Part shown: in pieces, positions 1 through 7,006 of the stretch
Layout of the letters: each line of letters opens with the position of its first letter
How positions within the stretch are numbered: the first letter of the stretch is position 1
NCBI GenBank assembly: GCA_030151165.1
Contig: JASLEM010000499.1
Span: 1-16,218, forward strand
Direction: 5' to 3'
DNA from: Burkholderiaceae bacterium
GTDB taxonomy: Bacteria; Pseudomonadota; Gammaproteobacteria; Burkholderiales; Burkholderiaceae
Length of the DNA stretch: 16,218 bases
The notes under the pieces: model-generated
What the model was told of the DNA's origin: nothing
The model's database searches: none
What the model saw: the letters and a program-made list of their open reading frames with translations, nothing else
Position numbers and translations under genes: made by a program

Positions 1-1
1 C

Positions 2-178
2 GCTCCGGCCGTCGTCGCGCCCGCGGCGCCGCCGGCACCGGCCGTCGTGGCCCCGGCCGCACCCGCGGTGCCGGACGCCGAGCAGCGCCTGTCGACGCTC
101 AAGCGCCTCTACGACAAGGGCCTGATCACCAAGTCCGAGTACGAGGCGAAGCGCGCCGAGATCCTGAAGAGCCTCTGA
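2..178 (+). CDS. C-terminal end of a SHOCT-like domain protein (5' end outside window)
   Basis: The open frame enters from the left edge and ends at TGA 176-178, leaving 58 residues. The first part is an Ala/Pro/Val-rich linker. The last 35 residues (PDAEQRLSTLKRLYDKGLIT and onward, ending AEILKSL) have the SHOCT pattern: a short helix with a Leu/Lys repeat, then a 'DKGLITKSEYEAKRAEIL' segment. SHOCT domains are short C-terminal modules, often oligomerisation or interaction tails on membrane or secreted bacterial proteins. The main domain lies outside the window, so the function of the whole protein cannot be given. It converges on the DUF72 gene, with 33 bp between the stop codons. Confidence 0.8.
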   Translation, partial: APAVVAPAAPPAPAVVAPAAPAVPDAEQRLSTLKRLYDKGLITKSEYEAKRAEILKSL

Positions 179-211
179 TCGACGGCGACGTCGGCGCGCG
201 ATCGGCCACGA

Positions 212-1000
212 TCACGCCCCGCCGTCGCGCAACGCCTTCAGCTCGAGGGCGTTGACGATCGCCGCGCCCGCCGCGGTGTTGTCGAAGATGCACCAGGCGT
301 CTGGGGCGCCGGCAGCCCGCACGATCTCCTGTTCGCGTTGCCGCAGCCAGTCGAGCGCGTAGCGCGACCAATAGACACGCGGCGAACCGTGCCAGCGGTA
401 GTAGCGCACCGCGCCGCGATGGTCATGGCCGTCGCCTTGCCACCCACCCGGCTGCGACGCCGGCTCGAACGGCGGCGGGTCGACCGCCGCGCGCGAGATG
501 CGCCCGTCGACAAGCGATCGCTCCGCCTCTGCCGTGAACCAGCTCGCGTGCCGCGGCTCGCACACCACGCCGCCCGCGTACGACGCGCGCACCGCGCGGA
601 AGAACTCGCCGGCCACGCGCGCATCGAACGCGAGCGACGGCGGCAATTGCACCAGCACGACGGCCAGCTTGTCGCCGAGCGCGCCCGCCTCGTCGAGGAA
701 GCGCTGCAGCGGTTCGCGCGCGTCACGCAGGCGCGCGTCGTGCGTGATCGCGCGCGGCACCTTGGCCGAGAAGCGGAAATGCGCCGGCGTCGTCGCGGCC
801 CAGCGCGCCCATGTCTGCGGCCGGTGGCTGCGGTAGAAGGACGAGTTGATCTCCACGCCGTCGAGCACGCCGGCATAGCGCGCCAGTTGCGGGCCGTCGC
901 CGGGAAACGACTCGGCGACCTCGCGCGGAAGGCTCCAGCCGGCCGTGCCGATGCGCAGGCGGTGGCGGGGCGGAGCGTCGAGAGGCGGCGAGGCGGGCAT
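212..1000 (-). CDS. DUF72 family protein (YecE-like)
   Basis: A 262-aa protein with the full DUF72 signature, a TIM-barrel-like family of unproven biochemical role. Visible blocks are RIGTAGW (16-22), VEINSSFYR (49-57), FRFSAKVPR (75-83), the VLVQLPPS strand (115-122), CEPRHASW (147-154), YYRWHGSPRVYWSRY (200-214) and FDNTAAGAAIVNAL (239-252). Length fits the family. I chose ATG 998-1000 because family members start just before the RIGTAGW strand. The frame stays open upstream to about 1540, but that part is Arg/Ser-rich, has no family match, and overlaps the divergent membrane-protein gene. No strong Shine-Dalgarno is visible. It is divergent from the bactofilin unit (214-bp gap). The family is sure; the function is not known. 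Confidence 0.93.
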   Translation of the reverse strand: MPASPPLDAPPRHRLRIGTAGWSLPREVAESFPGDGPQLARYAGVLDGVEINSSFYRSHRPQTWARWAATTPAHFRFSAKVPRAITHDARLRDAREPLQRFLDEAGALGDKLAVVLVQLPPSLAFDARVAGEFFRAVRASYAGGVVCEPRHASWFTAEAERSLVDGRISRAAVDPPPFEPASQPGGWQGDGHDHRGAVRYYRWHGSPRVYWSRYALDWLRQREQEIVRAAGAPDAWCIFDNTAAGAAIVNALELKALRDGGA

Positions 1001-1214
1001 CGCCCGGAGCGGCAAGCCCTGCGCCCGCGCGCGGTCATCGCGGATCGGGCGCGCCGAACCCCGATCAATCCGCCTCCTGCGCCGATTGCTCGATTTCCGG
1101 GCCTTTCTGCCGGCTGAGTTGGCCGACACCGGGCGCAACATCGATGCGTTCGCGCACCGGGGCTGGCCCGGCGCGCGCCGGCCAGCATCGGCCGCCACCG
1201 GATCCTCTTCGTCC

Positions 1215-2060
1215 ATGTCCGACCTTCGCCGCAGCGTCCGCCCCTCCCCGAACCGATTTCCCGACCCGCCCCGCGCGTGGCGAGCCGCGCACGGCGACTG
1301 GCTGCCGACGGTGTGCGACGACGAACCCGACGACGGCGACGATGTCTCCCCGGTCGATCGGAGCGACGGGCCCGCGCGGCGCGACGCGTGGCTCGAGCCC
1401 GATGGCCACTCCGAGCGCAGTCGACGTCGCGATCCTGCGGCGCTCCGCGGCCGAGGCGCGAAAAGCACGTCCCTCGTCGGCTTCGGGCCCGGATTCGGAT
1501 TCGGCCCGGCGTTCGACCGCTGCGCGCTCGCCATGCCCACGATGACGGGCTCGTCCGAGGCGGCGGTCGGGGATGCAACTGCCAGTCCCGCGACGTCAGG
1601 GTCGCGCCATGCGCCGGGGCGTGTGTTGATTCAGGCGTTCACCGCTGCGCGGTCGTGGCGCGTGCTGATCATGGGCCTGCTCGGTGGCCTTGTTGGCCTG
1701 GCCGTGGGCGCATCCGTATATCAATTCGGGCCGACGGTCGGCGTGGCGACGGACGTCCCGCTGGCGTTGCGCGCCCCGAGTGGCGACGGCGCCGCACGCG
1801 CGTCGGGGCGCGAGACTTGGCCTCCCACGGCGGTCGAGACGACGAGCATGTCCGCGCCCCCCTCGACCCTCGTGGCAGCTGTCGCCCCGGTCATCGTTCC
1901 GGCACCGCGTGTCGCGCGCAGCCCGTCATCGATGACGCGAGCCGGGGCTGCCTCCGCCTACGCGTCCGCGTCCGCACGGGCATCCGCGTGCCTCGACCGC
2001 GGCTGCGCCGGTTCCACACCGTCCGCCAACGCGGCAGCCTGCAGCGGGAGCGTTCCGTGA
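1215..2060 (+). CDS. Single-pass membrane protein, upstream partner of bactofilin
   Basis: A 281-aa protein I do not recognise. Residues 1-145 are polar and probably disordered, with an acidic patch (about 35-50) and a Gly/Phe run (89-100). One strong hydrophobic segment follows at about 149-169 (RVLIMGLLGGLVGLAVGASV). The rest is Ala/Ser/Pro-rich with three late cysteines (259, 264, 276). Positively charged residues before the segment suggest the N-terminus is cytoplasmic. Codons are strongly G/C-ending throughout, as in neighbouring genes. Start ATG 1215 is a best guess; ATG 1533 would still keep the membrane segment. The stop overlaps the bactofilin start by 4 bp (GTGA), so the two are very likely one transcript and translationally coupled. 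Inference: it may anchor or position the bactofilin at the inner membrane. Confidence 0.68.
   Translation: MSDLRRSVRPSPNRFPDPPRAWRAAHGDWLPTVCDDEPDDGDDVSPVDRSDGPARRDAWLEPDGHSERSRRRDPAALRGRGAKSTSLVGFGPGFGFGPAFDRCALAMPTMTGSSEAAVGDATASPATSGSRHAPGRVLIQAFTAARSWRVLIMGLLGGLVGLAVGASVYQFGPTVGVATDVPLALRAPSGDGAARASGRETWPPTAVETTSMSAPPSTLVAAVAPVIVPAPRVARSPSSMTRAGAASAYASASARASACLDRGCAGSTPSANAAACSGSVP
2046..2059 (+). promoter_or_regulatory. Ribosome binding site deciding the GTG start of the bactofilin
   Basis: GGGAG at 2046-2050 lies 6 nt before GTG 2057-2059. It sits inside the last codons of the upstream membrane-protein gene, whose TGA (2058-2060) overlaps the start. This supports reinitiation or coupling and rules out the longer in-frame extension to 1277 as the real start. 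Confidence 0.75.
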
Positions 2061-2998
2061 GCGACCTGGATCTCGACCTGACCCCCGACCTTCCCATCTC
2101 CACGGCGAGCATCGCCGACGCCCGCGAACGACGAGCGCTGGTGGCACGGATCGCGGGGGATCGCAGCGGACGCTACGCGCGCTCGGGAAAAGGCGCCGGC
2201 GGCGCGAACGGCACGCCTTTGCAGTCGCTGGCCCGTAGCGCCTCGCGCGTTCCGCCTGCCGCATCGACATCCACATCGACATCGACATCGACATCGACAT
2301 CATCCAGCGAAGCGCCCATCGCTTCGCGATCGCTGTCCGACGCCTTTGATTCCTTCGACTCCGTGACGGCTTTCGAGGCTGAGCCGCGCACGTCGGTGCC
2401 GCAGGCGAACGCAGCGCGGCCACCGAACGCGCCGACCGACCGGTCACGTGTCGACGCCGGGCTCGTGAGCGCAGCGTTCTCGATCGGCCCCGCATTGACG
2501 ACATTCGACCGTTCGGCTGAATCGTCGACCCCCCACCGCGCGAGATCGCCGGCCCCGTCGGGAGCCAACAATCCGCCGACCGCGTCGGCGATCTCGTCGG
2601 CCAGGACGTCGCCGCCGCTGCCGTCGGCGCGTTCGATGGCATCGCCGTCACCGCTGCTGTTGTCCGACGCCCTCGTCGTACCGGCAGGCGCCGTGGTGCG
2701 CGGATATCTCCGGTGCCGCGCCTTGCTCCTGGCGGGCGACATCGTCGGCAACGTGCACTGCACCGCAGGGCCGGTCGTGATCCGCGCCGGCGCCAGCCTC
2801 GCAGGCCGGCTGGTCGCGTCGGGCGACGTCTACGTCTGCGGGGCTGTCGCCGACAGCGGCGGCGGTGCCGTCATCTCGACCCGCGGCAAGCTGACGCTCG
2901 CAGCGGGCGCCCGCGTCGAAGGCGACGTGCGAAGCGGCCGCCTCGATCTCCACGACGGCGCGATGCTGGCCGGCGTCGCGAGGGCTTGCGAGGACTGA
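2057..2998 (+). CDS. Bactofilin family polymer-forming protein with long disordered N-terminus
   Basis: A 313-aa protein. Residues about 205-308 form a bactofilin (DUF583) domain: a regular run of short beta-helix turns such as ALVVPAGAVVRGYL, LLLAGDIVGNV, VVIRAGASLAGRLVASGDVYV, KLTLAAGARVEGDV and LDLHDGAMLAGV. Bactofilins polymerise without nucleotide into cytoskeletal filaments that act in cell shape, stalks, polarity or wall-enzyme placement. Residues 1-200 are low-complexity, with a Ser-Thr repeat (70-82) encoded by a 6-bp tandem repeat. Most bactofilins are 110-200 aa, so this N-terminal arm is unusually long. Start is GTG 2057, with GGGAG at 2046-2050 and a 6-nt spacer. It overlaps the upstream membrane-protein gene by GTGA. 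No M23 peptidase, a frequent bactofilin neighbour, is present. Confidence 0.85.
   Translation: MSDLDLDLTPDLPISTASIADARERRALVARIAGDRSGRYARSGKGAGGANGTPLQSLARSASRVPPAASTSTSTSTSTSTSSSEAPIASRSLSDAFDSFDSVTAFEAEPRTSVPQANAARPPNAPTDRSRVDAGLVSAAFSIGPALTTFDRSAESSTPHRARSPAPSGANNPPTASAISSARTSPPLPSARSMASPSPLLLSDALVVPAGAVVRGYLRCRALLLAGDIVGNVHCTAGPVVIRAGASLAGRLVASGDVYVCGAVADSGGGAVISTRGKLTLAAGARVEGDVRSGRLDLHDGAMLAGVARACED
2264..2299 (+). repeat. 6-bp tandem repeat (TCGACA)n in bactofilin N-terminus
   Basis: Six consecutive hexamers, five TCGACA and one TCCACA (second unit), encode a Ser-Thr run. The unit length is a multiple of three, so copy-number change would lengthen or shorten the disordered arm without a frameshift. 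Confidence 0.9.
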
Positions 2999-3389
2999 CG
3001 ACGGCGGCCGCGCGTTGCCGGTTTCCGCGCTGCGCGTGGAGCGCCGGCGCCAGACGGTTTGTGATACCGAACACGCGACGCGCGACACGCCACGTTCCAC
3101 ACGCGCAACGCGCAACACGCAACATCGCACATCGCACATCGCACATCGCACATCGCACATCGCACATCGCACACGATGCGTGACAAGTGTTGAGTGCAGC
3201 GACTCCACGAGGCATCCGCGCTCGGCATCTCGACGAAATCGCGGCGCGGCGTCATTGCCGCCGCAGCCGCGATCATGTTGTTCGTCACGGCCTGGATGAG
3301 TCGAGCACTCGGTCGCGATCAGCGCACGCATGCAGGCGCACGCCGACCGCGCATCGCGATTCGTGCTTGCCGGCCCCCGATGCGGCGCT
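2999..3389. other. 391-bp non-coding gap containing a 7-bp tandem repeat array
   Basis: This gap lies between the bactofilin stop and the convergent hypothetical gene. No frame has credible coding features, and frames crossing it give only repeat-derived Cys/Arg-rich peptides. From about 3071 it holds a degenerate ACACGCGAC/CGCAAC-type repeat that turns into a perfect 7-bp array (3123-3171). A GCGCCGGCGC palindrome near 3041 is the only other structure I see. No T-rich intrinsic terminator is visible. Confidence 0.7.
3123..3171 (+). repeat. 7-bp tandem repeat, seven perfect CATCGCA copies
   Basis: Seven uninterrupted copies of CATCGCA, preceded by about 50 bp of degenerate related repeats (3071-3122) and followed by CACGATGCG. 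There are no spacers, so it is not a CRISPR array. It lies in non-coding DNA, so a 7-bp unit is tolerated. A perfect array next to decayed copies suggests recent slippage expansion. Confidence 0.95.
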
Positions 3390-4601
3390 TCACGGCACGC
3401 CGCTGTCGTCCAGTGGCTCGCCCGCCACCGCGTGCACCTCTTTCGCCGGGCGATAGGCGTCGGCCAGCCCCGGGCGTTCCGGGCGTTCCGGGCGTGAAGG
3501 CGCATCGCCGTCGCCGATGGCGTCCGCCATCGTCCGGCGCATCCCGGTCGCACGCGACGTGTCGAGAGGATCCGCGCCTTCGTCGCGTTTCAGTCGCCGC
3601 GCCGCGTTCACCTCGCGCACCTGCTCGCCGACGACATGGCGTTGCTGTCGCACGACCTCCTTGAACCCCTGGAGTGCCTTGCGGCAGTCGGCCGCGCGAT
3701 GGGCCTTGGTGGCGGGATCGAGCAGGCCGAGCAGCCACGCGCGATCGAGTTGCGTCAGGGCGTCGTCGGCCAGGCGCAGCAGATCGATGTAGGCGCGCGC
3801 GTAGGGGCTGATGATCGTCGCCTGCAGGCGCGCCGGCGGCGTGAACTCGACCTGGGCATCGGCGTAGCCGTGGAGCGCGATCAATGTCGTCGCCTCGGCG
3901 GTCGTCTGCTTCAACAGGGTCTTCACGAATTCGCCATGGCGCTCCACGGCGATCAGCGCGTCGTTCAGGACCTTGCGATCGAGCCCCTGCACGCGGCGAC
4001 TCGCTTCGAGCGCGTGGAGCTGCTGCGAGACGTAGACGAAGTCGCGTCGGAAGAGCTGGCGCGTGATGGTCGCGCTCAGCTCGAAGTCGAGCTTGAGCGT
4101 GGCGCCGCGGAAGCGCCGCCCGAGGCCGGCGAGCAGCTCGTCGTGAGCCGCACGCGCGGTGGCCGGCGACGTGGCGGGGTGCGTCACGCCTTTCAGCATG
4201 GAGCGGGGATCCGCTTCGTGCAGGGATTCGTGCGATCGCTCCGGTGCTAGAGCCGCTTCGTGCGCAGGCGTGGGCTCGACGTTCGAGAGGGGCGCTGCGG
4301 CAGGGGACGGCAGGTCGGCGGCGCCGGGGTCGGCGATGACTGGGGTTGGTGCGGCGGGAATCGGGGGCGCGGTGGAGGCGGGCGAGTGCGCCTGTCGGCC
4401 TTCCAGCATGGCCCGGGCGAGGGCGGTGGCGAGCGCGCCGGCCATGGCGGACGGCGCGTCGGGCGTGGCGAATGCGGCCGGCGCAGTGCGCGCGGGCGGG
4501 GCGGCGGACACCGCGCCACGATCGGCGGCGGTGCCCGACGGCGGGTTCGACGAACCGGACACCGTCCGGTCGACGGGTTCGGCGGATTCGTTGGCGTTCA
4601 C
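3390..4601 (-). CDS. Hypothetical protein: disordered Ala/Pro-rich N-terminus plus helical domain (possibly DUF1845/AcaB-like)
   Basis: A 403-aa protein without a firm family. Residues 1-145 are Ala/Pro-rich and probably disordered. Residues about 160-335 look folded and mostly helical: LKLDFELSATITRQLFRRD (169-187), then a helix pair, ISPYARAYIDLLRLADDALT (264-283), RAWLLGLLD (287-295) and a basic helix KALQGFKEVVRQQR (308-321). The tail has RPERPERPG (370-378) from a 9-bp repeat. The SPYARAYIDLLRLAD...LDRAWLLGLLD region recalls the DUF1845/AcaB-like proteins of plasmids and integrative elements; this is from memory and tentative. Start is GTG 4599-4601, with AGGGAG 6 nt upstream (complement of 4608-4613). 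It is divergent from the hybrid kinase (200-bp gap). Codon use resembles its neighbours. Confidence 0.72.
   Translation of the reverse strand: MNANESAEPVDRTVSGSSNPPSGTAADRGAVSAAPPARTAPAAFATPDAPSAMAGALATALARAMLEGRQAHSPASTAPPIPAAPTPVIADPGAADLPSPAAAPLSNVEPTPAHEAALAPERSHESLHEADPRSMLKGVTHPATSPATARAAHDELLAGLGRRFRGATLKLDFELSATITRQLFRRDFVYVSQQLHALEASRRVQGLDRKVLNDALIAVERHGEFVKTLLKQTTAEATTLIALHGYADAQVEFTPPARLQATIISPYARAYIDLLRLADDALTQLDRAWLLGLLDPATKAHRAADCRKALQGFKEVVRQQRHVVGEQVREVNAARRLKRDEGADPLDTSRATGMRRTMADAIGDGDAPSRPERPERPGLADAYRPAKEVHAVAGEPLDDSGVP
3472..3495 (-). repeat. 9-bp repeat encoding Pro-Glu-Arg
   Basis: Two perfect GGGCGTTCC units (3472-3480, 3481-3489) plus a partial third. Read on the minus strand they give RPERPERPG near the C-terminus of the hypothetical protein. 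In-frame, so variation would be tolerated. Confidence 0.8.
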
Positions 4602-4613
4602 GACGGTCTCCCT
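4599..4613 (-). promoter_or_regulatory. Ribosome binding site deciding the GTG start of the 403-aa hypothetical protein
   Basis: On the minus strand AGGGAG (complement of 4608-4613) is followed by a 6-nt spacer (ACCGTC) and GTG (4601-4599). This is the best Shine-Dalgarno near the frame's 5' end and supports the GTG over any internal ATG. Confidence 0.75.
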
Positions 4614-4712
4614 TTTCAGGCCTCCACGTTACGCTCAGTGCGGCGGAACTCCCGGTGGCAAACAGGCCGATAAACGGGCAATCGGCGCGGGTGGACCGTC
4701 GGGGTCGCCCCG

Positions 4713-4718
4713 TATCAT
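4713..4718 (+). promoter_or_regulatory. Possible -10 element for the hybrid kinase gene
   Basis: TATCAT matches the sigma-70 -10 consensus at 5 of 6 positions and lies 84 bp before the TTG start, in the divergent region. The best -35-like hexamer, TGGACC (4692-4697), is only 15 bp upstream, so the pair is weak. The preceding CGCCCCGTATC is repeated before the M3 peptidase gene (14676-14686). Confidence 0.25.
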
Positions 4719-4790
4719 CCAGAACGATTCGTGGGTCGACCCGAGCCGGGTCCGAGACCGCGCCACCGCCGTGGGTCGGCCGCGAATCCT

Positions 4791-4804
4791 GGAGTGTTCA
4801 GTTG
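4791..4804 (+). promoter_or_regulatory. Ribosome binding site deciding the TTG start of the hybrid kinase
   Basis: GGAG at 4791-4794 is followed by a 7-nt spacer and TTG 4802-4804. No ATG or GTG in this frame has comparable spacing before the first membrane segment; the first ATG (4943) would cut into that segment. Confidence 0.7.
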
Positions 4805-7000
4805 CAGACCGAGCCCGTCACCGTCGAAACGCCCCCCGGCATCGAGCGCCGGGCGCGCCCGCGTTCGGGCGCGGGCTCGGGCTCGGGCTCGGGCTCGGGT
4901 GCGCGGATCGCGGCCTGGTGGAGGGTGGCGACCCCCTGGTTCATGGCCTTCGTCGTGGCGCTGGCGCTGTACCTGGCGTACTTCGCCTATGACCTGCTGC
5001 AGAACCGGCTCCATCGGTCCAGCGTCGAGTTCGACACCACCGTGCACCGCTTCGAGCGCTACTGGTCACTGCACGGCGCCGCGGTTGAGGCCGCGCTGGC
5101 GCTGAAGTGGGATCTGTCGTCCGCGTCCGCGCTGGCGGCCGCCTCGGCGTCGGCGTCGGGGCCGCCGGGCGCGAACGAGTTCGATGTCGACGTGCGGCGC
5201 TTCGGGTTGCGCTCCGATGCCTTGCGACGCGAGATCACGCTGTCGGACGTACTGCCGGCGGAGCAGGCGGCCGCGTACGGCGACGCGGCGGTCCGTCTCG
5301 GCGCGACGCTGGGCGCCGTGAAGCCCGGCACGGTCGATCCGCCGCGCGCGGTCGCCCAGGCGCGCGCGCAGACGCAGCAGGTGATCGACGCGCTGGCGCA
5401 GCAGGGGCAGCAGGCGCGCGAGCGGCAGTCGATGTCCGCGGTGTTCCTCGACGAGGTGGAGGACGTGCGGCGCCAGGTGCTGATGGCGTTCGCGATCATC
5501 GTGGTCCTGCTGGTGCTCGTGATGGCGTTCGCCCTGCAGTGGGTGCTGGTCGCGCGGCGCGAGCGCGCGATCCGCGGGCGTGCCGAGCACCTCGCCGAAG
5601 TGGCGGAGGCCGAGCGCGGACGGGCGGAGAACGTCGCGCGCGACAAGGCGCGCTTCCTCGGCATGCTGAGCCACGAGTTGCTGACGCCGCTGCAATCGAT
5701 CTGGAGCACGATGGACGTCATCGAGTCGCGCGGCCGCGTCGATGCGCGTGACCCGGCGTTCACGCGGCTGAAGGAGAGCACGCGCTCGCTACGCGGGCGC
5801 ATCAGCGACCTGGTCGACTTCGCGAAGATGTCCTCCGGCCGGCTCGAGACCCGCGTGCGCGGCTTCCAGTTCGACAAGCTCGTCGATACCGCGCTGCGCG
5901 ACGTCGAGGAGGCGCTGGCCTCGAAGAACCTCGACGTCCACTGGGATCCCGACCCCGACCTGAGCCGACGCATCTACTCCGACCCGGCGCGGCTGCGCCA
6001 GATCATCGACAACCTGCTCACCAACGCGGTCAAGTACACCGAGCGCGGCGGCATCTCGATCCACGCCCAGCTGCTGGAGGACACGAGCCTGTTGCGGCTG
6101 GAGATCGCCGACACCGGCGTCGGCATCCAGCCCGCCGCGCTCGAGCGCCTGTTCGAGCCGTTCTACCGGTCGCCGGCGACCGCGGCGATGGCCGAGGGCA
6201 GCGGGCTCGGGCTGGCGGTGGTGCGCAGCCTCGTCGACCTGATGGGTGGCGAGATCCGTGTCAGCTCGCAGCTCGGTCAGGGCACGTCCATCGTCGTCGA
6301 GGTGCCGATCGCCGACGGCATCGAGGGCTTGGTCGACGCGCCGCGGCACATCGAGGCGCGCCTGCCCGTGCTGGTGGTCGACGATTCGAACGACGCACGG
6401 CGCGCGATCGCGGACGTCATCCGTGCTCTGGGCATCGACGTCTACGAGGCCGACAGCGGCAGCGCCGGCCTCGCCGAGGCGCAGGCGCGCGACTACCACG
6501 CCATCCTGCTCGACATGCAGATGCCGGACCTGACCGGCTACGAGGTCGCCTTGCGCCTGCGCGAGCCGGGCGGTCGCCACGAGAAGACGTGCCTGATCCT
6601 CGTGTCGGCGTTCAGCGACCTCGACGACACGGCCATGGCCGGCGTGTTCGACGCACGGATCGACAAGCCGGCGAGCCGCCGCGACCTGATGACGGCGCTG
6701 GCCCGCGTTCCGCCGACACCGGCGACGGACGCGTCGGCACCGTCGATGCCGGGGATGCCGGAAATGCCGGGGATGTCTGGGATGTCTGGGATGTCTGGGA
6801 TGTCTGGGATGTCTGGGATGTCGGCGACACCCGACGAACCGTCCGCCGCGCCGTCCACTGCGGCCACGCCAGCCGTGCCGACGATGCCAACCGCGCCGAT
6901 GGCATCGAGCGCATCGATCGCATCGATCTCATCGAGCACGCCGAGCCTGACGGTTCACCCTGCCGCGGTCGAGCCGCACCCGCCTCCGCCTTCCGGCTGA
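4802..7000 (+). CDS. Hybrid sensor histidine kinase/response regulator, membrane-bound
   Basis: A 732-aa protein read from TTG 4802. A Ser-Gly linker (22-33) precedes membrane segment 1 (about 46-64), a periplasmic region of about 160 residues with no recognised fold (68-226), and membrane segment 2 (226-248). A cytoplasmic helix leads to the HisKA H-box SHELLTPLQ (His291). The HATPase domain has the N-box IIDNLLTNAVKYT (401-413), G1 IADTGVGI (435-442) and G2 GSGLGLAVV (466-474). A receiver follows: VVDDS (525-529; acidic pair Asp527/528), phospho-acceptor Asp571 in LLDMQMPD, Ser602 and Lys622. All catalytic residues are present, so it should autophosphorylate and relay to Asp571. No Hpt domain or DNA-binding regulator is adjacent, so the output is unknown. 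About 100 low-complexity residues follow the receiver, including a Gly-Met-Ser repeat. Confidence 0.93.
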   Translation: MQTEPVTVETPPGIERRARPRSGAGSGSGSGSGARIAAWWRVATPWFMAFVVALALYLAYFAYDLLQNRLHRSSVEFDTTVHRFERYWSLHGAAVEAALALKWDLSSASALAAASASASGPPGANEFDVDVRRFGLRSDALRREITLSDVLPAEQAAAYGDAAVRLGATLGAVKPGTVDPPRAVAQARAQTQQVIDALAQQGQQARERQSMSAVFLDEVEDVRRQVLMAFAIIVVLLVLVMAFALQWVLVARRERAIRGRAEHLAEVAEAERGRAENVARDKARFLGMLSHELLTPLQSIWSTMDVIESRGRVDARDPAFTRLKESTRSLRGRISDLVDFAKMSSGRLETRVRGFQFDKLVDTALRDVEEALASKNLDVHWDPDPDLSRRIYSDPARLRQIIDNLLTNAVKYTERGGISIHAQLLEDTSLLRLEIADTGVGIQPAALERLFEPFYRSPATAAMAEGSGLGLAVVRSLVDLMGGEIRVSSQLGQGTSIVVEVPIADGIEGLVDAPRHIEARLPVLVVDDSNDARRAIADVIRALGIDVYEADSGSAGLAEAQARDYHAILLDMQMPDLTGYEVALRLREPGGRHEKTCLILVSAFSDLDDTAMAGVFDARIDKPASRRDLMTALARVPPTPATDASAPSMPGMPEMPGMSGMSGMSGMSGMSGMSATPDEPSAAPSTAATPAVPTMPTAPMASSASIASISSSTPSLTVHPAAVEPHPPPPSG
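4874..4897 (+). repeat. 6-bp tandem repeat (GGCTCG)4 encoding a Gly-Ser linker
   Basis: Four perfect GGCTCG units in the kinase's cytoplasmic N-terminal linker, followed by one imperfect copy. In-frame, so length changes would only vary the linker. Confidence 0.9.
6744..6824 (+). repeat. 9-bp tandem repeat encoding Gly-Met-Ser at the kinase C-terminus
   Basis: Nine contiguous 9-bp units: three GATGCCGG-type copies, five perfect GGATGTCTG copies (6771-6815) and a final GGATGTCGG. They encode a Met-Pro-Gly stretch followed by a Met-Ser-Gly repeat just after the receiver domain. A second 9-bp repeat (GCATCGATC-type, four units, 6902-6937) encodes the Ser/Ile/Ala stretch nearby. Confidence 0.92.
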
Positions 7001-7006
7001 GGGGCG

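Noticed and set aside
1001..1540. N-terminal extension of the DUF72 protein
   Set aside because: The extension is Arg/Ser-rich, unlike any DUF72 protein, and overlaps the divergent membrane-protein gene; ATG 1000 gives the normal length.
1277..2056. Bactofilin extended upstream to give a 573-aa protein
   Set aside because: The added sequence is Arg-rich out-of-frame shadow of the membrane-protein gene; GTG 2057 has a good ribosome site.
3071..3171. CRISPR array
   Set aside because: Units are 7 bp, contiguous and without spacers, and no cas genes are present.
2830..3288. Open frames on the minus strand with a Cys-Asp-Val-Arg-Cys-Ala-Met repeat
   Set aside because: The peptide repeat is only the 7-bp DNA array read in frame; there is no ribosome site, no family match, and the frames run into the bactofilin gene antisense.
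7001..7006. Terminator between the kinase and exonuclease genes
   Set aside because: Only 6 bp separate the stops and I see no convincing hairpin or T-tract around them.
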